Source: Actinomadura mexicana (GTDB lineage: Bacteria > Actinomycetota > Actinomycetes > Streptosporangiales > Streptosporangiaceae). From it: a DNA stretch of 44,111 nucleotides. The stretch covers positions 1-44,111 of the forward strand of contig NZ_FZNP01000032.1 in the NCBI RefSeq assembly GCF_900188105.1, read 5' to 3'. Position 1 is the stretch's first letter. Each line of letters starts with the position of its first letter. Positions 33,314 through 41,340 of this stretch are shown one piece after another. Both the position numbers and the translations under genes were made by a program. The notes under the pieces are model-generated. The model had not been told where the DNA came from, made no database searches, and worked only from the letters and a program-made list of their open reading frames with translations.

Positions 33314-34384
33314 ATGAGCACTCGCGTGCCCGAACGGCGGCCGCCCGACCGCGGGTTCGGGGCCGAACTCCGCGACGCGGTGACGCTGCGCGCGTTCGCC
33401 CTGGTCTCCGGAGTCCTGCTGCTGCAGCTCGGATTCATCCTGTCCTACATCGGCGCGTTCCATTCGCCGACCCCGCACCGCATCCCCGTCGCGGTGGTCG
33501 CACCGCCCGCGGTGGCGGGACAGGTCGTCGCGCAGGTGAACGAGCTGGAGGGAGCGCCCTTGAAAGCCCGCACGGCCCCCGGCGCGCAGCAGGCCCGCCG
33601 GGACATCCTGCACCGGGACGTCGACGCGGCGATCATCGTGGACCCGCGCGGCGGCACCGACACGCTCCTGGTGGCCTCCGCCGCCGGGCCGGCGCTCGCC
33701 GGCACCGCCACCGACGTCGCGCACCGGCTGGAGACCGCCCGGGGCCGGCAGGTGACGGTCGTCGACATCCGTCCGCCAGGCCCCAAGGACGGCCGTGGCC
33801 TCTCCTCCTTCTACCTCGTCATCGGCTGGGTGGTGGGCGGCTACCTGGCGGCCGCGATCCTCGCGGTCGCGGGCGGCGCCCGCCCGGCGAACGCGCGCCG
33901 CACGGTCATCCGGGTGGGGGCGCTCGCCCTCTACTCGGCCGTGTCGGGGCTCGGCGGCGCCCTCGTCGCCGGCCCCGTCCTCGGCGCGCTGCCGGGCCAC
34001 TTCTTCCCGCTGTGGGGGATCGGGGCGCTCGTGGTCTTCGCGGCGGCGGCCGCCACCGCCGCGCTCCAGGCGCTGTTCGGGCTCGTCGGGATCGGCCTGG
34101 CGATCCTGCTGTTCGTCGTGCTCGGCAACCCCAGCGCCGGCGGCGCCTACCCGGCCGCGCTGCTGCCGCCGTTCTGGCGCGCGATCGGCGGCTGGCTGCC
34201 GACGGGCGCGGCCACGACGGCCGTCCGCAACACCGTCTACTTCTCCGGCAGCGCCACGGCGCACGCGTTCTGGGTGCTGGCCGGGTGGGCCCTCGCCGGG
34301 ACCGTCGTCGCCCTGGCCGTGTCCGCGCTGCGCCCGCGGGCGCCCGCCCCGGCCGAGGGGACCGCCTCAGCCCGGGGCGGTTGA
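33314..34384 (+). CDS. DUF3533/ABC-2-like membrane protein
   Basis: A 356-residue membrane protein. One helix lies near the N-terminus (about 28-48), followed by an extracytoplasmic domain of about 110 residues (50-160). Five further helices follow, with FYLVIGWVVGGYLAAAI at about 163-179 and ending near 340. This one-plus-five arrangement and the GGWLPTGAATTAVRNTVYF segment fit the YhgE/Pip-related DUF3533 group. Function unknown; some relatives affect wall or lipid export. The 3' end overlaps the convergent kinase gene by 18 bp. An ATG at 33314 follows 48 bp after the sensor remnant. Confidence 0.75.
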   Translation: MSTRVPERRPPDRGFGAELRDAVTLRAFALVSGVLLLQLGFILSYIGAFHSPTPHRIPVAVVAPPAVAGQVVAQVNELEGAPLKARTAPGAQQARRDILHRDVDAAIIVDPRGGTDTLLVASAAGPALAGTATDVAHRLETARGRQVTVVDIRPPGPKDGRGLSSFYLVIGWVVGGYLAAAILAVAGGARPANARRTVIRVGALALYSAVSGLGGALVAGPVLGALPGHFFPLWGIGALVVFAAAAATAALQALFGLVGIGLAILLFVVLGNPSAGGAYPAALLPPFWRAIGGWLPTGAATTAVRNTVYFSGSATAHAFWVLAGWALAGTVVALAVSALRPRAPAPAEGTASARGG

Positions 34385-35632
34385 CGCGGTCGCTCCGGCG
34401 GGGGCGGCGCGCAGCGGGGCGTCGGCCCGGCCGGGCAGGCGGACGGTCACGACGAGGCCGCCCTCCGGGCGCGGCGCCGCGGCCACCGTGCCGCCGTGGG
34501 CGGTCGCGGTCGCGCGGACGATCGACAGACCGAGGCCAGCGCCGCGGTCGGAGCGCACCCGGTCGTTGCCGAGCCGCCGGAACGGCTCGAAGATCGTCTC
34601 GACCTCGTAGGCGGGGACCACCGGACCGGTGTTGGCGACGGTGAGCTCGGCCCAGCCGTCCCGGCCCCGGGTGGCGACGTGCACCCGGCCGCCGTCGCGG
34701 TTGTGCCGGATCGCGTTCTCCACCAGGTTCTGCACGAGCCGCTCCACCAGCACCGGGTCGCCGGAGGTGGGGGCCGGGCCGAGCCTGCGGTCCGCGGTCA
34801 CCTCGCGGGCCCGCGCCTCGGGGGCGGCCTGCCGCAGGACGTGCCCGGCGACGTCCGCCAGGTCGAGCGGCCCGGCGTCGACCACGACGTTCTCGGTCCC
34901 GGCGAGGGTGAGCAGCCCGTCGATGAGCCGCTCGTGCCTGCCGTTGACGACCAGCAGCGACTCGCCGAGCCGCTTGACGTCGTCGGTGGCGTCCGGGCGC
35001 CGCACCGCCACGTCGACCAGCGTCCGGTTGATGGCGAGGGGGGTGCGCAGCTCGTGCGAGGCGTTCGCGACGAACCGGCGCTGCCCGTCGAACGCCCGCG
35101 CCAGCCGGCCGAGCATGGTGTCGAAGGTGTCGGCCAGCTCCTTGACGTCGTCGCGCGGGCCCTCGTAGGCGATCCGCTCGGTGAGGTCGTGGCTGCGCGC
35201 GACGCGCAGTGCGGTCTCGGTGATCGCGTGCACGGGGCGCAGCGCGCGGTCGGCCAGCAGCCAGCCGAAGCCGAGCCCGGCCGCGCCCACCAGCCCGAGC
35301 GCGATCCCGCCCTGGGTGAGCAGCGCGTTGAGGGTCTCCCGCTGGTAGTCCTCGCGCCCCTTGATCAGCACGCCCTGCACTTTCTGCACGGTGAGATCCG
35401 ACGTCTCACCGGGCATCGGCGCCGCCCCCTTCACCGCGGGTCCCGCGGCCGTGAAGGCGCGGTCCTCCGCCGGAGGTCCCTGCCGCTGCAGGTTGTTCTG
35501 CACGAGGAGGTAGGTCAGGCCGAGCAGCACGATGCCCGCGCCGAGGAACAGGCCCGTGTAGAGGATCGTCAGCCGCAGCCGGATCGTCGGCCGCAGCCGG
35601 TCGGTGAACCTCACGGTCCTCGCATCGCTCAT
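34367..35632 (-). CDS. Sensor histidine kinase of a two-component system
   Basis: A 421-residue kinase. Two membrane helices (about 21-44 and 108-128) flank a short extracytoplasmic loop of about 60 residues. A HAMP domain follows (about 129-182), then the H-box FVANASHELRTPLA with the phosphorylated His at 193. The ATPase domain has NLVENAIRHN, GAGLGLSIV and GLVVTVRLP. The small loop suggests it senses a membrane signal, such as a cell-envelope-active compound. The ATG overlaps the response regulator stop (ATGA). Confidence 0.93.
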   Translation of the reverse strand: MSDARTVRFTDRLRPTIRLRLTILYTGLFLGAGIVLLGLTYLLVQNNLQRQGPPAEDRAFTAAGPAVKGAAPMPGETSDLTVQKVQGVLIKGREDYQRETLNALLTQGGIALGLVGAAGLGFGWLLADRALRPVHAITETALRVARSHDLTERIAYEGPRDDVKELADTFDTMLGRLARAFDGQRRFVANASHELRTPLAINRTLVDVAVRRPDATDDVKRLGESLLVVNGRHERLIDGLLTLAGTENVVVDAGPLDLADVAGHVLRQAAPEARAREVTADRRLGPAPTSGDPVLVERLVQNLVENAIRHNRDGGRVHVATRGRDGWAELTVANTGPVVPAYEVETIFEPFRRLGNDRVRSDRGAGLGLSIVRATATAHGGTVAAAPRPEGGLVVTVRLPGRADAPLRAAPAGATASTAPG

Positions 35633-36285
35633 GGAATCCGGTACCCCACTCCCGGGACGGTCTCGATGACCGGGGGATCGCCGAGCTTGCGGCGCAGCTT
35701 CATCAGCGTCACCCGGACGGTGTTGGTGAACGGGTCGGTGTGCTCGTCCCACACCTTCTCCAGCAGCCGCTCGGCGGACACGATCGTCCCGTCCGCGCGC
35801 AGCAGCTCGGCCAGCAGCCCGAACTCCTTGCGCGCCAGGTGCACGTACCGGCCGTCGCGGTACACCTCCTGGCGGGACGGGTCGACCCGGATCCCGGCGC
35901 GCTCCAGCGCCGGCGGCGCCGCCGGGCGGGCCCGCCGGCCGAGCGCGAGGATCCGCGCCACCAGCTCCTCGAACGCGAACGGCTTGGTGAGGTAGTCGTC
36001 GGCGCCGATGCGCAGCCCGTCGACCCGGGCCGGGACGGTGACGGCGGCGGTGAGCATCAGCACCCGCACGAGCGCGCCGGCCTCGACCACCGCGCGGCAC
36101 ACGTCGTCGCCGTGCACGACCGGGAGGTCCCGGTCCAGGACGAGCACGTCGTAGTCGTGCACGCCGAGCCGCTCCAGCGCGGCGTCCCCGTCGTAGACCA
36201 CGTCCACGGCGAGGGCCTCCGCCCGCAGCCCCTCGGCGATCGAGTCGGCGAGCATCCGCTCGTCCTCTGCGATCAGTACCCGCAC
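35629..36285 (-). CDS. OmpR/PhoB-family response regulator
   Basis: A 218-residue regulator with receiver domain (1-~115; D51 in LVLDRDLP as phosphoacceptor, K101 in TKPF) and a winged-helix DNA-binding domain (~125-218; EVYRDGRYVHLARKEFGLLAEL and NTVRVTLMKLRRKLG). The GTG at 36285 gives the standard VRVLIAEDE start; a GTG at 36294 is possible. It is coupled to the kinase and divergent from the MacB-like operon. An 11-bp inverted repeat (CCCGCTCCCCG, 36312-36322 with 36345-36355) lies in its leader. Confidence 0.93.
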   Translation of the reverse strand: MRVLIAEDERMLADSIAEGLRAEALAVDVVYDGDAALERLGVHDYDVLVLDRDLPVVHGDDVCRAVVEAGALVRVLMLTAAVTVPARVDGLRIGADDYLTKPFAFEELVARILALGRRARPAAPPALERAGIRVDPSRQEVYRDGRYVHLARKEFGLLAELLRADGTIVSAERLLEKVWDEHTDPFTNTVRVTLMKLRRKLGDPPVIETVPGVGYRIP

Positions 36286-36350
36286 GTCCGCCACCCCTGC
36301 CGTTCCTCGGACCCGCTCCCCGGCGCGTCCCGCCGCCCCAGCTTCGGGGA

Positions 36351-36402
36351 GCGGGCGTAACGCCGGCATAACGCGATCCGGTTACGCCGGGGTTACCCGG
36401 GT
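36351..36402. promoter_or_regulatory. Four 11-bp repeats: response-regulator operator
   Basis: Two tandem 11-bp units on the plus strand, GTTACGCCGGG (36381-36391) and GTTACCCGGGT (36392-36402), face two tandem units on the minus strand, GTTATGCCGGC (36372-36362) and GTTACGCCCGC (36361-36351). Eight bp separate the pairs. Direct repeats with 11-bp pitch are typical of OmpR/PhoB binding. The position between the two divergent operons suggests that the regulator controls both. Confidence 0.75.
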
Positions 36403-36465
36403 GGGGATGGACTTGCGGTCGCCGCCGGCCACTCCGTGCGGCCCAGTCGACAAGGAGACCGATCG

Positions 36466-37038
36466 ATGCGACGACGGACGCTCGCGGTGCTGGCGCTCGC
36501 CCCGGCCCTCGCCCTCGGCGTGCAGGGCTGCGGTGCCCTGGACAAGGACGCGAAGGCGAGCGGGACCGCCGATAAGGCCGGCGACCTGGCGAAGATGCGG
36601 AAGTTCGCCCAGTGCATGCGTGACAACGGGGTGGACATGAAGGACCCGACCTCGGACGGCCGTGTGGAGATACACGCGTCCGCCAAGCCCGCTGAGGGCG
36701 CCCCGGGCACGGCCGGCGCCCCGGGCAAGGCGCCGACGGGGACGGGCAGGCTCGAAGCGGCGCAGAAGAAGTGCGCGCACCTCATGCCGAACGGCGGCAA
36801 GCCGCCGAAGTTGAAGCCCGAGGACCTCGCCAAGATGCGCGCGTTCTCGAAGTGCATGCGCGACAACGGCATCAGCAGGTTCCCCGACCCCGAACCCGAT
36901 GGCGGCATCAAGATCCAGGCGGGCGAGGGCACCGGACTCGACCCGGCGAGCCAGACTTTCAAGAACGCGCAGAAGGCGTGCTCGAAGTTCTCGCCGGACG
37001 GCGGCAAGGGCCCTTCCACGACCGTTGGCAGGGGCTAG
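36466..37038 (+). CDS. Exported lipoprotein with duplicated CMRDNG motif
   Basis: A 190-residue lipoprotein. The signal peptide ends in GVQGC with the lipidated Cys at 22. Two similar segments follow: DLAKMRKFAQCMRDNGVDM and DLAKMRAFSKCMRDNGIS. Each is followed after a Gly/Pro-rich stretch by AQKKCAHL or AQKACSKF. Four cysteines could form two disulfides. AAGGAG precedes the ATG. It is the first gene of the adaptor/ABC operon; its stop overlaps the next start by one base (TAGTG). Such lipoproteins often accompany MacB-like systems in actinomycetes, but their role is unknown. Confidence 0.83.
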   Translation: MRRRTLAVLALAPALALGVQGCGALDKDAKASGTADKAGDLAKMRKFAQCMRDNGVDMKDPTSDGRVEIHASAKPAEGAPGTAGAPGKAPTGTGRLEAAQKKCAHLMPNGGKPPKLKPEDLAKMRAFSKCMRDNGISRFPDPEPDGGIKIQAGEGTGLDPASQTFKNAQKACSKFSPDGGKGPSTTVGRG

Positions 37039-38078
37039 TGTCCAGGACGCGCACCATCGTCCTCGGCGCGGCCGGGGTGGTCGTGGCCGGGGGCACCGGG
37101 CTCGCCACGGTCGGCCTCGGCGGCGGCGAGCCCGCCGCCGAGCACGGCACGCCGCCGCCCGCGACGGCGCCGATCGAGCGGACGACGCTGGTCGAGACCC
37201 AGGACGTGGACGGGACCCTCGGCTACGGCAGCACCCGCACCATCGCCGGCACCGGGCGCGGCACCCTCACCTGGCTGGCCGGGGCGGGGTCGGTGGTCTC
37301 CAGGGGCAGGTCGGTGTACCGGGTCGACGACAAGCCGGTCCCGCTGCTGTACGGGAGGCTGCCGCTCTACCGTGCGCTCGCCGACGGGACCGAAGGCGCC
37401 GACGTCCTGCAGTTCGAGCGGAACCTGCGGGCTCTCGGCTACACCGGCTTCACCGTCGACAAGACCTTCGACGGCTCCACCGCCGCCGCCGTGAAGCGCT
37501 GGCAGGACGTCCTCGGCGTAGCCGAGACCGGCCGGATCGAGCCGGGCGCGGCCGTCGTCGCGCCGGGGCGGGTCCGGATCGCCGAGCGCAAGGCGAGCGC
37601 CGGCGACCGTATCGGCGGGCCCGTCCTCACCTGCACCGGCACGAGCCGTGTCGTGAGCGTCGACCTGGACGTGGAGTACCAGCGGCTCGCGAGGAAGGGC
37701 GGCACCGTGCGGATCGAGCTGCCGTCCGGCGACACCGTCAAGGGGACGATCACCTCGGTCGGGAAGGTCGCCACGGGCGGGCGGAACGACCAGCCGTCGA
37801 CCGTCGAGGTACAGATCGCGGTCGCGAGCAGGAAGGAGATCGGGTCCTACGACAAGGCGCCCGTCGTCGTGCATCTCACCGCCAACCGCCACGCCGACGT
37901 CCTGGCCGTGCCGATCGGAGCGCTGCTCGCGCAGGGCGACGGCGGCTACGCGGTCCAGGTCGTCGAAGGCGGGCGGGTCCGCTCGGTCCCTGTGGAGACC
38001 GGCGCCTTCACCGGTGGGCAGGTCGAGATCTCCGGCCCGGGACTGGCCGAGGGGATGAAGGTCGGAGTGCCCTCGTGA
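37038..38078 (+). CDS. HlyD/MacA-like adaptor with peptidoglycan-binding domain
   Basis: A 346-residue exported protein. One N-terminal membrane segment (about 7-27) is followed by a beta-barrel/lipoyl-like part (ETQDVDGTLGYG). A peptidoglycan-binding type 1 domain covers about 110-170 (DVLQFERNLRALGYTGFTVDKTFDGSTAAAVKRWQ). The rest returns to the adaptor fold (SVDLDVEYQRLARKGGTVRIELPSG, then VLAVPIGALL). It would link the ABC transporter to the cell wall. The GTG at 37038 overlaps the previous stop, and its own stop overlaps the next GTG. Confidence 0.87.
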   Translation: MSRTRTIVLGAAGVVVAGGTGLATVGLGGGEPAAEHGTPPPATAPIERTTLVETQDVDGTLGYGSTRTIAGTGRGTLTWLAGAGSVVSRGRSVYRVDDKPVPLLYGRLPLYRALADGTEGADVLQFERNLRALGYTGFTVDKTFDGSTAAAVKRWQDVLGVAETGRIEPGAAVVAPGRVRIAERKASAGDRIGGPVLTCTGTSRVVSVDLDVEYQRLARKGGTVRIELPSGDTVKGTITSVGKVATGGRNDQPSTVEVQIAVASRKEIGSYDKAPVVVHLTANRHADVLAVPIGALLAQGDGGYAVQVVEGGRVRSVPVETGAFTGGQVEISGPGLAEGMKVGVPS

Positions 38079-38764
38079 GCCCGGTCGTCGAACTGCGGGA
38101 GGTCACCAGGACCTACCCGGGCGGCGTCACGGCGCTGGACGCGGTGTCGCTGACCGTCGAGGAGCGCGAGCTGGTCGCGATCGTCGGGCCGTCCGGGTCG
38201 GGGAAGTCGACGATGCTGCACCTGCTGGGGACGCTCGATCGGCCGAGCGCGGGCACCGTCCTGGTCGAGGGAACGGACGTGTCGCGGCTGCCGGACCGGC
38301 GCCTGTCGGCGCTGCGCGCCAGGCGGATCGGCTTCGTGTTCCAGCAGTTCCATCTCACCGCGGGCGTGAGCGCGCTCGACAACGTCGCGGAGGGGCTCCT
38401 GTACGGGGGCGTGCCGCTGTCGCAGCGGCGCCGCCGGGCCCGCCGCGCGCTGGAGCGCGTCGGGCTCGGGCACCGCCTCGGCCACCGGCCGCACCAGCTG
38501 TCGGGCGGCGAGAAGCAGCGGGTCGCGATCGCGCGCGCGGTGGTGGGGGAGCCCGCGCTGCTGCTGGCGGACGAGCCGACCGGCGCGCTGGACTCCGCGT
38601 CCGGCGCGGGTGTCCTGGACCTGCTGCGGGAGCTGTCCGACGCCGGCACGACGGTCGTGCTCATCACGCACGACCGGGACATCGCCGCGCTGCTGCCACG
38701 GCAGGTGCGGATGCGCGACGGCAGGATCGTCCACGACGACGCACGGGTGGAGGCGGCACGATGA
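38075..38764 (+). CDS. MacB/LolD-type ABC transporter ATP-binding protein
   Basis: A 229-residue ATPase. Walker A is GPSGSGKST (38-46), the Q-loop is VFQQFHL, the signature is QLSGGEKQRVAIARA, and Walker B is LLLADEPTGALD, followed by the switch His in ITHDRD. This is the LolD/MacB subgroup. It powers the FtsX-like permease encoded next. The GTG overlaps the adaptor stop (GTGA), and its stop overlaps the permease ATG (ATGA). Confidence 0.95.
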   Translation: MSPVVELREVTRTYPGGVTALDAVSLTVEERELVAIVGPSGSGKSTMLHLLGTLDRPSAGTVLVEGTDVSRLPDRRLSALRARRIGFVFQQFHLTAGVSALDNVAEGLLYGGVPLSQRRRRARRALERVGLGHRLGHRPHQLSGGEKQRVAIARAVVGEPALLLADEPTGALDSASGAGVLDLLRELSDAGTTVVLITHDRDIAALLPRQVRMRDGRIVHDDARVEAAR

Positions 38765-39999
38765 ACGGCGGCACGGTGGACGGCGGCACGGTGGACGCGG
38801 CGAGCCCGCGCGGGGGCGGGCCGGCGCGGCTGGGGCCGCGCGACGTGCTGCGCGTCGGCGCCGCCGGCCTGCGGTCCCGCCCGATGCGGGTGTTCCTGTC
38901 CGCGCTCGGCATCGCGATCGGCATCGCGGCGATGATCGGCGTGGTCGGCATCTCGACCTCCAGCCGAGCCCAGCTCCAGGCCACCCTCGACCGGCTCGGC
39001 ACCAACCTGCTCACCGTGGCGCCCGGCCGGGACTTCTTCGGCGAGGACTCCAAGCTGCCGGCGGAGTCGGTCGGCATGGTGGGGCGGATGCCGGACGTGG
39101 AGTCGGCGTCCGCGACGGCGAAGCTCGCGGACACCGGCGTCTACCGCAACGACCACATCCCGGAGGGCGAGAGCGGCGGGATCAGCGTCCTCGCGGCCCG
39201 TCTCGACCTTCCGAGAACCGTCGGCCTCACGATGGCCGCCGGCACGTGGCTGAACGCGGGCACGGCCAGGTACCCGGCGGTGGTGCTCGGTGCGGAGACG
39301 GCGGGCCGGCTCGGGGTCTCGACGCCGAACGTGCAGGTGTGGCTCGGCTCCCAGTGGTTCACCGTCGTCGGCGTCCTGGAACCGAACCAGCTGGCGCCGG
39401 CGCTGGACTCGGCCGCGCTCGTCGGCTGGGACTCCGCCGCTGCCCGCCTCGGCTTCGACGGCCACCCGACCACCGTCTACACCCGGACCCGCAAGGACGC
39501 CGTGGCGAAGGTGCGGGACCTGCTCGCCGCGACCGCGAACCCGCGGTCGCCGAACGAGGTCGAGGTCAGCCGCCCCTCGGACGCGCTGGCCGCGCAGCAG
39601 GCCGGCGACCGGGCGTTCACCGGCCTGCTCCTCGGCCTCGGCGGCGTCGCGCTGCTGGTCGGCGGCGTCGGCGTCGCCAACACGATGGTGATCTCCGTTC
39701 TGGAGCGCCGCGCCGAGATCGGCCTGCGCCGCAGCCTCGGCGCGACCCGGGGCCAGATCCGGCTCCAGTTCCTCGCCGAGTCGCAACTGCTGGCCGTGCT
39801 GGGCGGTGTCGGCGGAGTGGCCGTGGGCATCGTGGTCACCGCAGTCTTCGCCATGACCCAGGGCTGGCCGACCGTCGTCCCGGTGTGGGCGATGGTCGGC
39901 GGCGTCCTCGCCACCCTCGTCATCGGCGGCGTCGCCGGCCTCTACCCCGCCCTGCGCGCCGCCCGCCTGGCCCCCACCGAAGCCCTGGCGACCCCATGA
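38761..39999 (+). CDS. FtsX/MacB-like ABC transporter permease
   Basis: A 412-residue permease with the MacB topology. Helix one (about 44-64) follows a polar Gly-rich N-terminus, then a large extracytoplasmic domain (about 70-285), then three C-terminal helices (about 288-312, 340-368, 378-400). ISVLERRAEIGLRRSLGATRGQI is the coupling segment before the third helix. With the upstream ATPase and adaptor it would export a substrate or act as a mechanotransducer; the neighbouring two-component genes suggest an envelope-stress or antimicrobial-peptide role. That is inference. Confidence 0.92.
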   Translation: MNGGTVDGGTVDAASPRGGGPARLGPRDVLRVGAAGLRSRPMRVFLSALGIAIGIAAMIGVVGISTSSRAQLQATLDRLGTNLLTVAPGRDFFGEDSKLPAESVGMVGRMPDVESASATAKLADTGVYRNDHIPEGESGGISVLAARLDLPRTVGLTMAAGTWLNAGTARYPAVVLGAETAGRLGVSTPNVQVWLGSQWFTVVGVLEPNQLAPALDSAALVGWDSAAARLGFDGHPTTVYTRTRKDAVAKVRDLLAATANPRSPNEVEVSRPSDALAAQQAGDRAFTGLLLGLGGVALLVGGVGVANTMVISVLERRAEIGLRRSLGATRGQIRLQFLAESQLLAVLGGVGGVAVGIVVTAVFAMTQGWPTVVPVWAMVGGVLATLVIGGVAGLYPALRAARLAPTEALATP

Positions 40000-40135
40000 G
40001 CCCGGGGACCATGCCCCAGTGAGCACGCAGAGGCCCGACCCGTCGAGCCGGGCGACCGCAGCAACACGCCACCAATTCGCACGCGTACAACACACCAGCA
40101 CGGTGGCGTGAGGATTGCCCGGCTCGTGACGGGGG

Positions 40136-40161
40136 TTTCCAGGGGGCGCGACCCCTGGAAA
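40136..40161. terminator. Hairpin between permease and xylA
   Basis: A perfect 10-bp stem, TTTCCAGGGG/CCCCTGGAAA, with loop GCGCGA lies 11 bp downstream of xylA on the minus strand. It can also serve the plus-strand permease operon. The remaining spacer, 40000-40135, shows no gene. Confidence 0.7.
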
Positions 40162-40172
40162 GCACGACACCT

Positions 40173-41330
40173 TCAGCGCACGCCGTAAAGGTGCTCCAGG
40201 GCGAGCTGGTCGAGGTGTTCGAAGGCGGTGCGGCGGGCGCCGAGGGCGTCGGCGTCGGCGGTGGCGTCGCGGACGGAGCGCCAGTCCTCACCAGCGGCCA
40301 GGGTGGGCTGGGCGAGCTCCTGCAGCTTGGCCTCGCGCAGGGCGGCCTGGACGTCGGGGTCGGCGCGGAACGCGCGGGCCTTCTCCTGAAGGATCAGCCA
40401 GTTGCGCATGCACGCGGCCGCCGACTCCCACACGCCCCGGTCGTCCTCGGTGCGCGGCGGCTTGAAGTCGAAGTGGACCGGGCCGTCGTAGTCGCTCTGG
40501 TCGATCAGGTCGACGACCCAGAAGGCGCCGCGCGCGTTGCCCGCACCGAACCGCAGGTCCTGGTCGTAGCGGGGGCCGTGCTGCCCGTTGAGGTCGATGT
40601 GGAACAGCTTGCCCTGCCACAGCGCCTGCGCCAGGCCGTGCGCGTAGTTCAGCCCGGCCATCTCCTCGTGCCCGACCTCGGGGTTCAGGCCGACGGTGTC
40701 GGGGCGCTCCAGGGTCTGGATGAACGCGAGCGCGTGGCCGATCGTGGGGAGCAGGATGTCGCCGCGCGGCTCGTTCGGCTTCGGCTCGATCGCGAAGCGC
40801 AGGTCGTAGCCCTGGTCGGCGACGTAGGCGCCGAGGACGTCGAACGCCTCCTTGTAGCGGTCCAGCGCGGCCCGGACGTCCTTGGCGGCCCCGGACTCGG
40901 CGCCCTCCCGCCCGCCCCAGCACACATACGTGCGGGCGCCCAGCTCGGCGGCCAGGTCCAGGTTGTCCATGACCTTGCGCAGCGCGAACCGGCGGACGTC
41001 GCGGTCGTTGGCGGTGAACGCGCCGTCCTTGAAGATCGGGTGGCCGAACAGGTTCGTGGTGGCGGTGGTGACGACCAGGCCCGTCTCGTCCAGGGCCTTG
41101 CGGAACGCGTCGATCGCGCCCTGCCGCTCGGCGGGCGCGGCGTCGAAGTCGAACACGTCGTTGTCGTGGAAGTTCACGCCGTAGGCGCCGATCTCGGCCA
41201 GCTCGCGGACGGCGCGGTCGGCGGGCATCGGCGGGCGGGTGCCGGGGCCGAACACGTCGACGCCCTGCCAGCCGACCGTCCAGATGCCGAACGAGAAGCG
41301 GTCCTCGGGCGTGGGCGTGTAGTCGCTCAT
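40173..41330 (-). CDS. xylA: Xylose isomerase
   Basis: A 385-residue TIM-barrel enzyme of the short actinobacterial (type I) class. Recognisable segments are FSFGIWTVGWQGVDVFG at the start, the catalytic His in GVNFHDNDVFDF, the metal-binding region FAIEPKPNEPRGD (Glu at about 181 and Lys two residues later), and NPEVGHEEMAGLN. Two more metal-binding parts, HIDLNGQHGPRYDQDLRFG and HFDFKPPR, follow. It interconverts D-xylose and D-xylulose. GAGGAGA lies before the ATG and within the end of xylB, so the two genes are coupled by a 10-bp gap. Confidence 0.97.
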   Translation of the reverse strand: MSDYTPTPEDRFSFGIWTVGWQGVDVFGPGTRPPMPADRAVRELAEIGAYGVNFHDNDVFDFDAAPAERQGAIDAFRKALDETGLVVTTATTNLFGHPIFKDGAFTANDRDVRRFALRKVMDNLDLAAELGARTYVCWGGREGAESGAAKDVRAALDRYKEAFDVLGAYVADQGYDLRFAIEPKPNEPRGDILLPTIGHALAFIQTLERPDTVGLNPEVGHEEMAGLNYAHGLAQALWQGKLFHIDLNGQHGPRYDQDLRFGAGNARGAFWVVDLIDQSDYDGPVHFDFKPPRTEDDRGVWESAAACMRNWLILQEKARAFRADPDVQAALREAKLQELAQPTLAAGEDWRSVRDATADADALGARRTAFEHLDQLALEHLYGVR

Positions 41331-41340
41331 GGGTTTCTCC

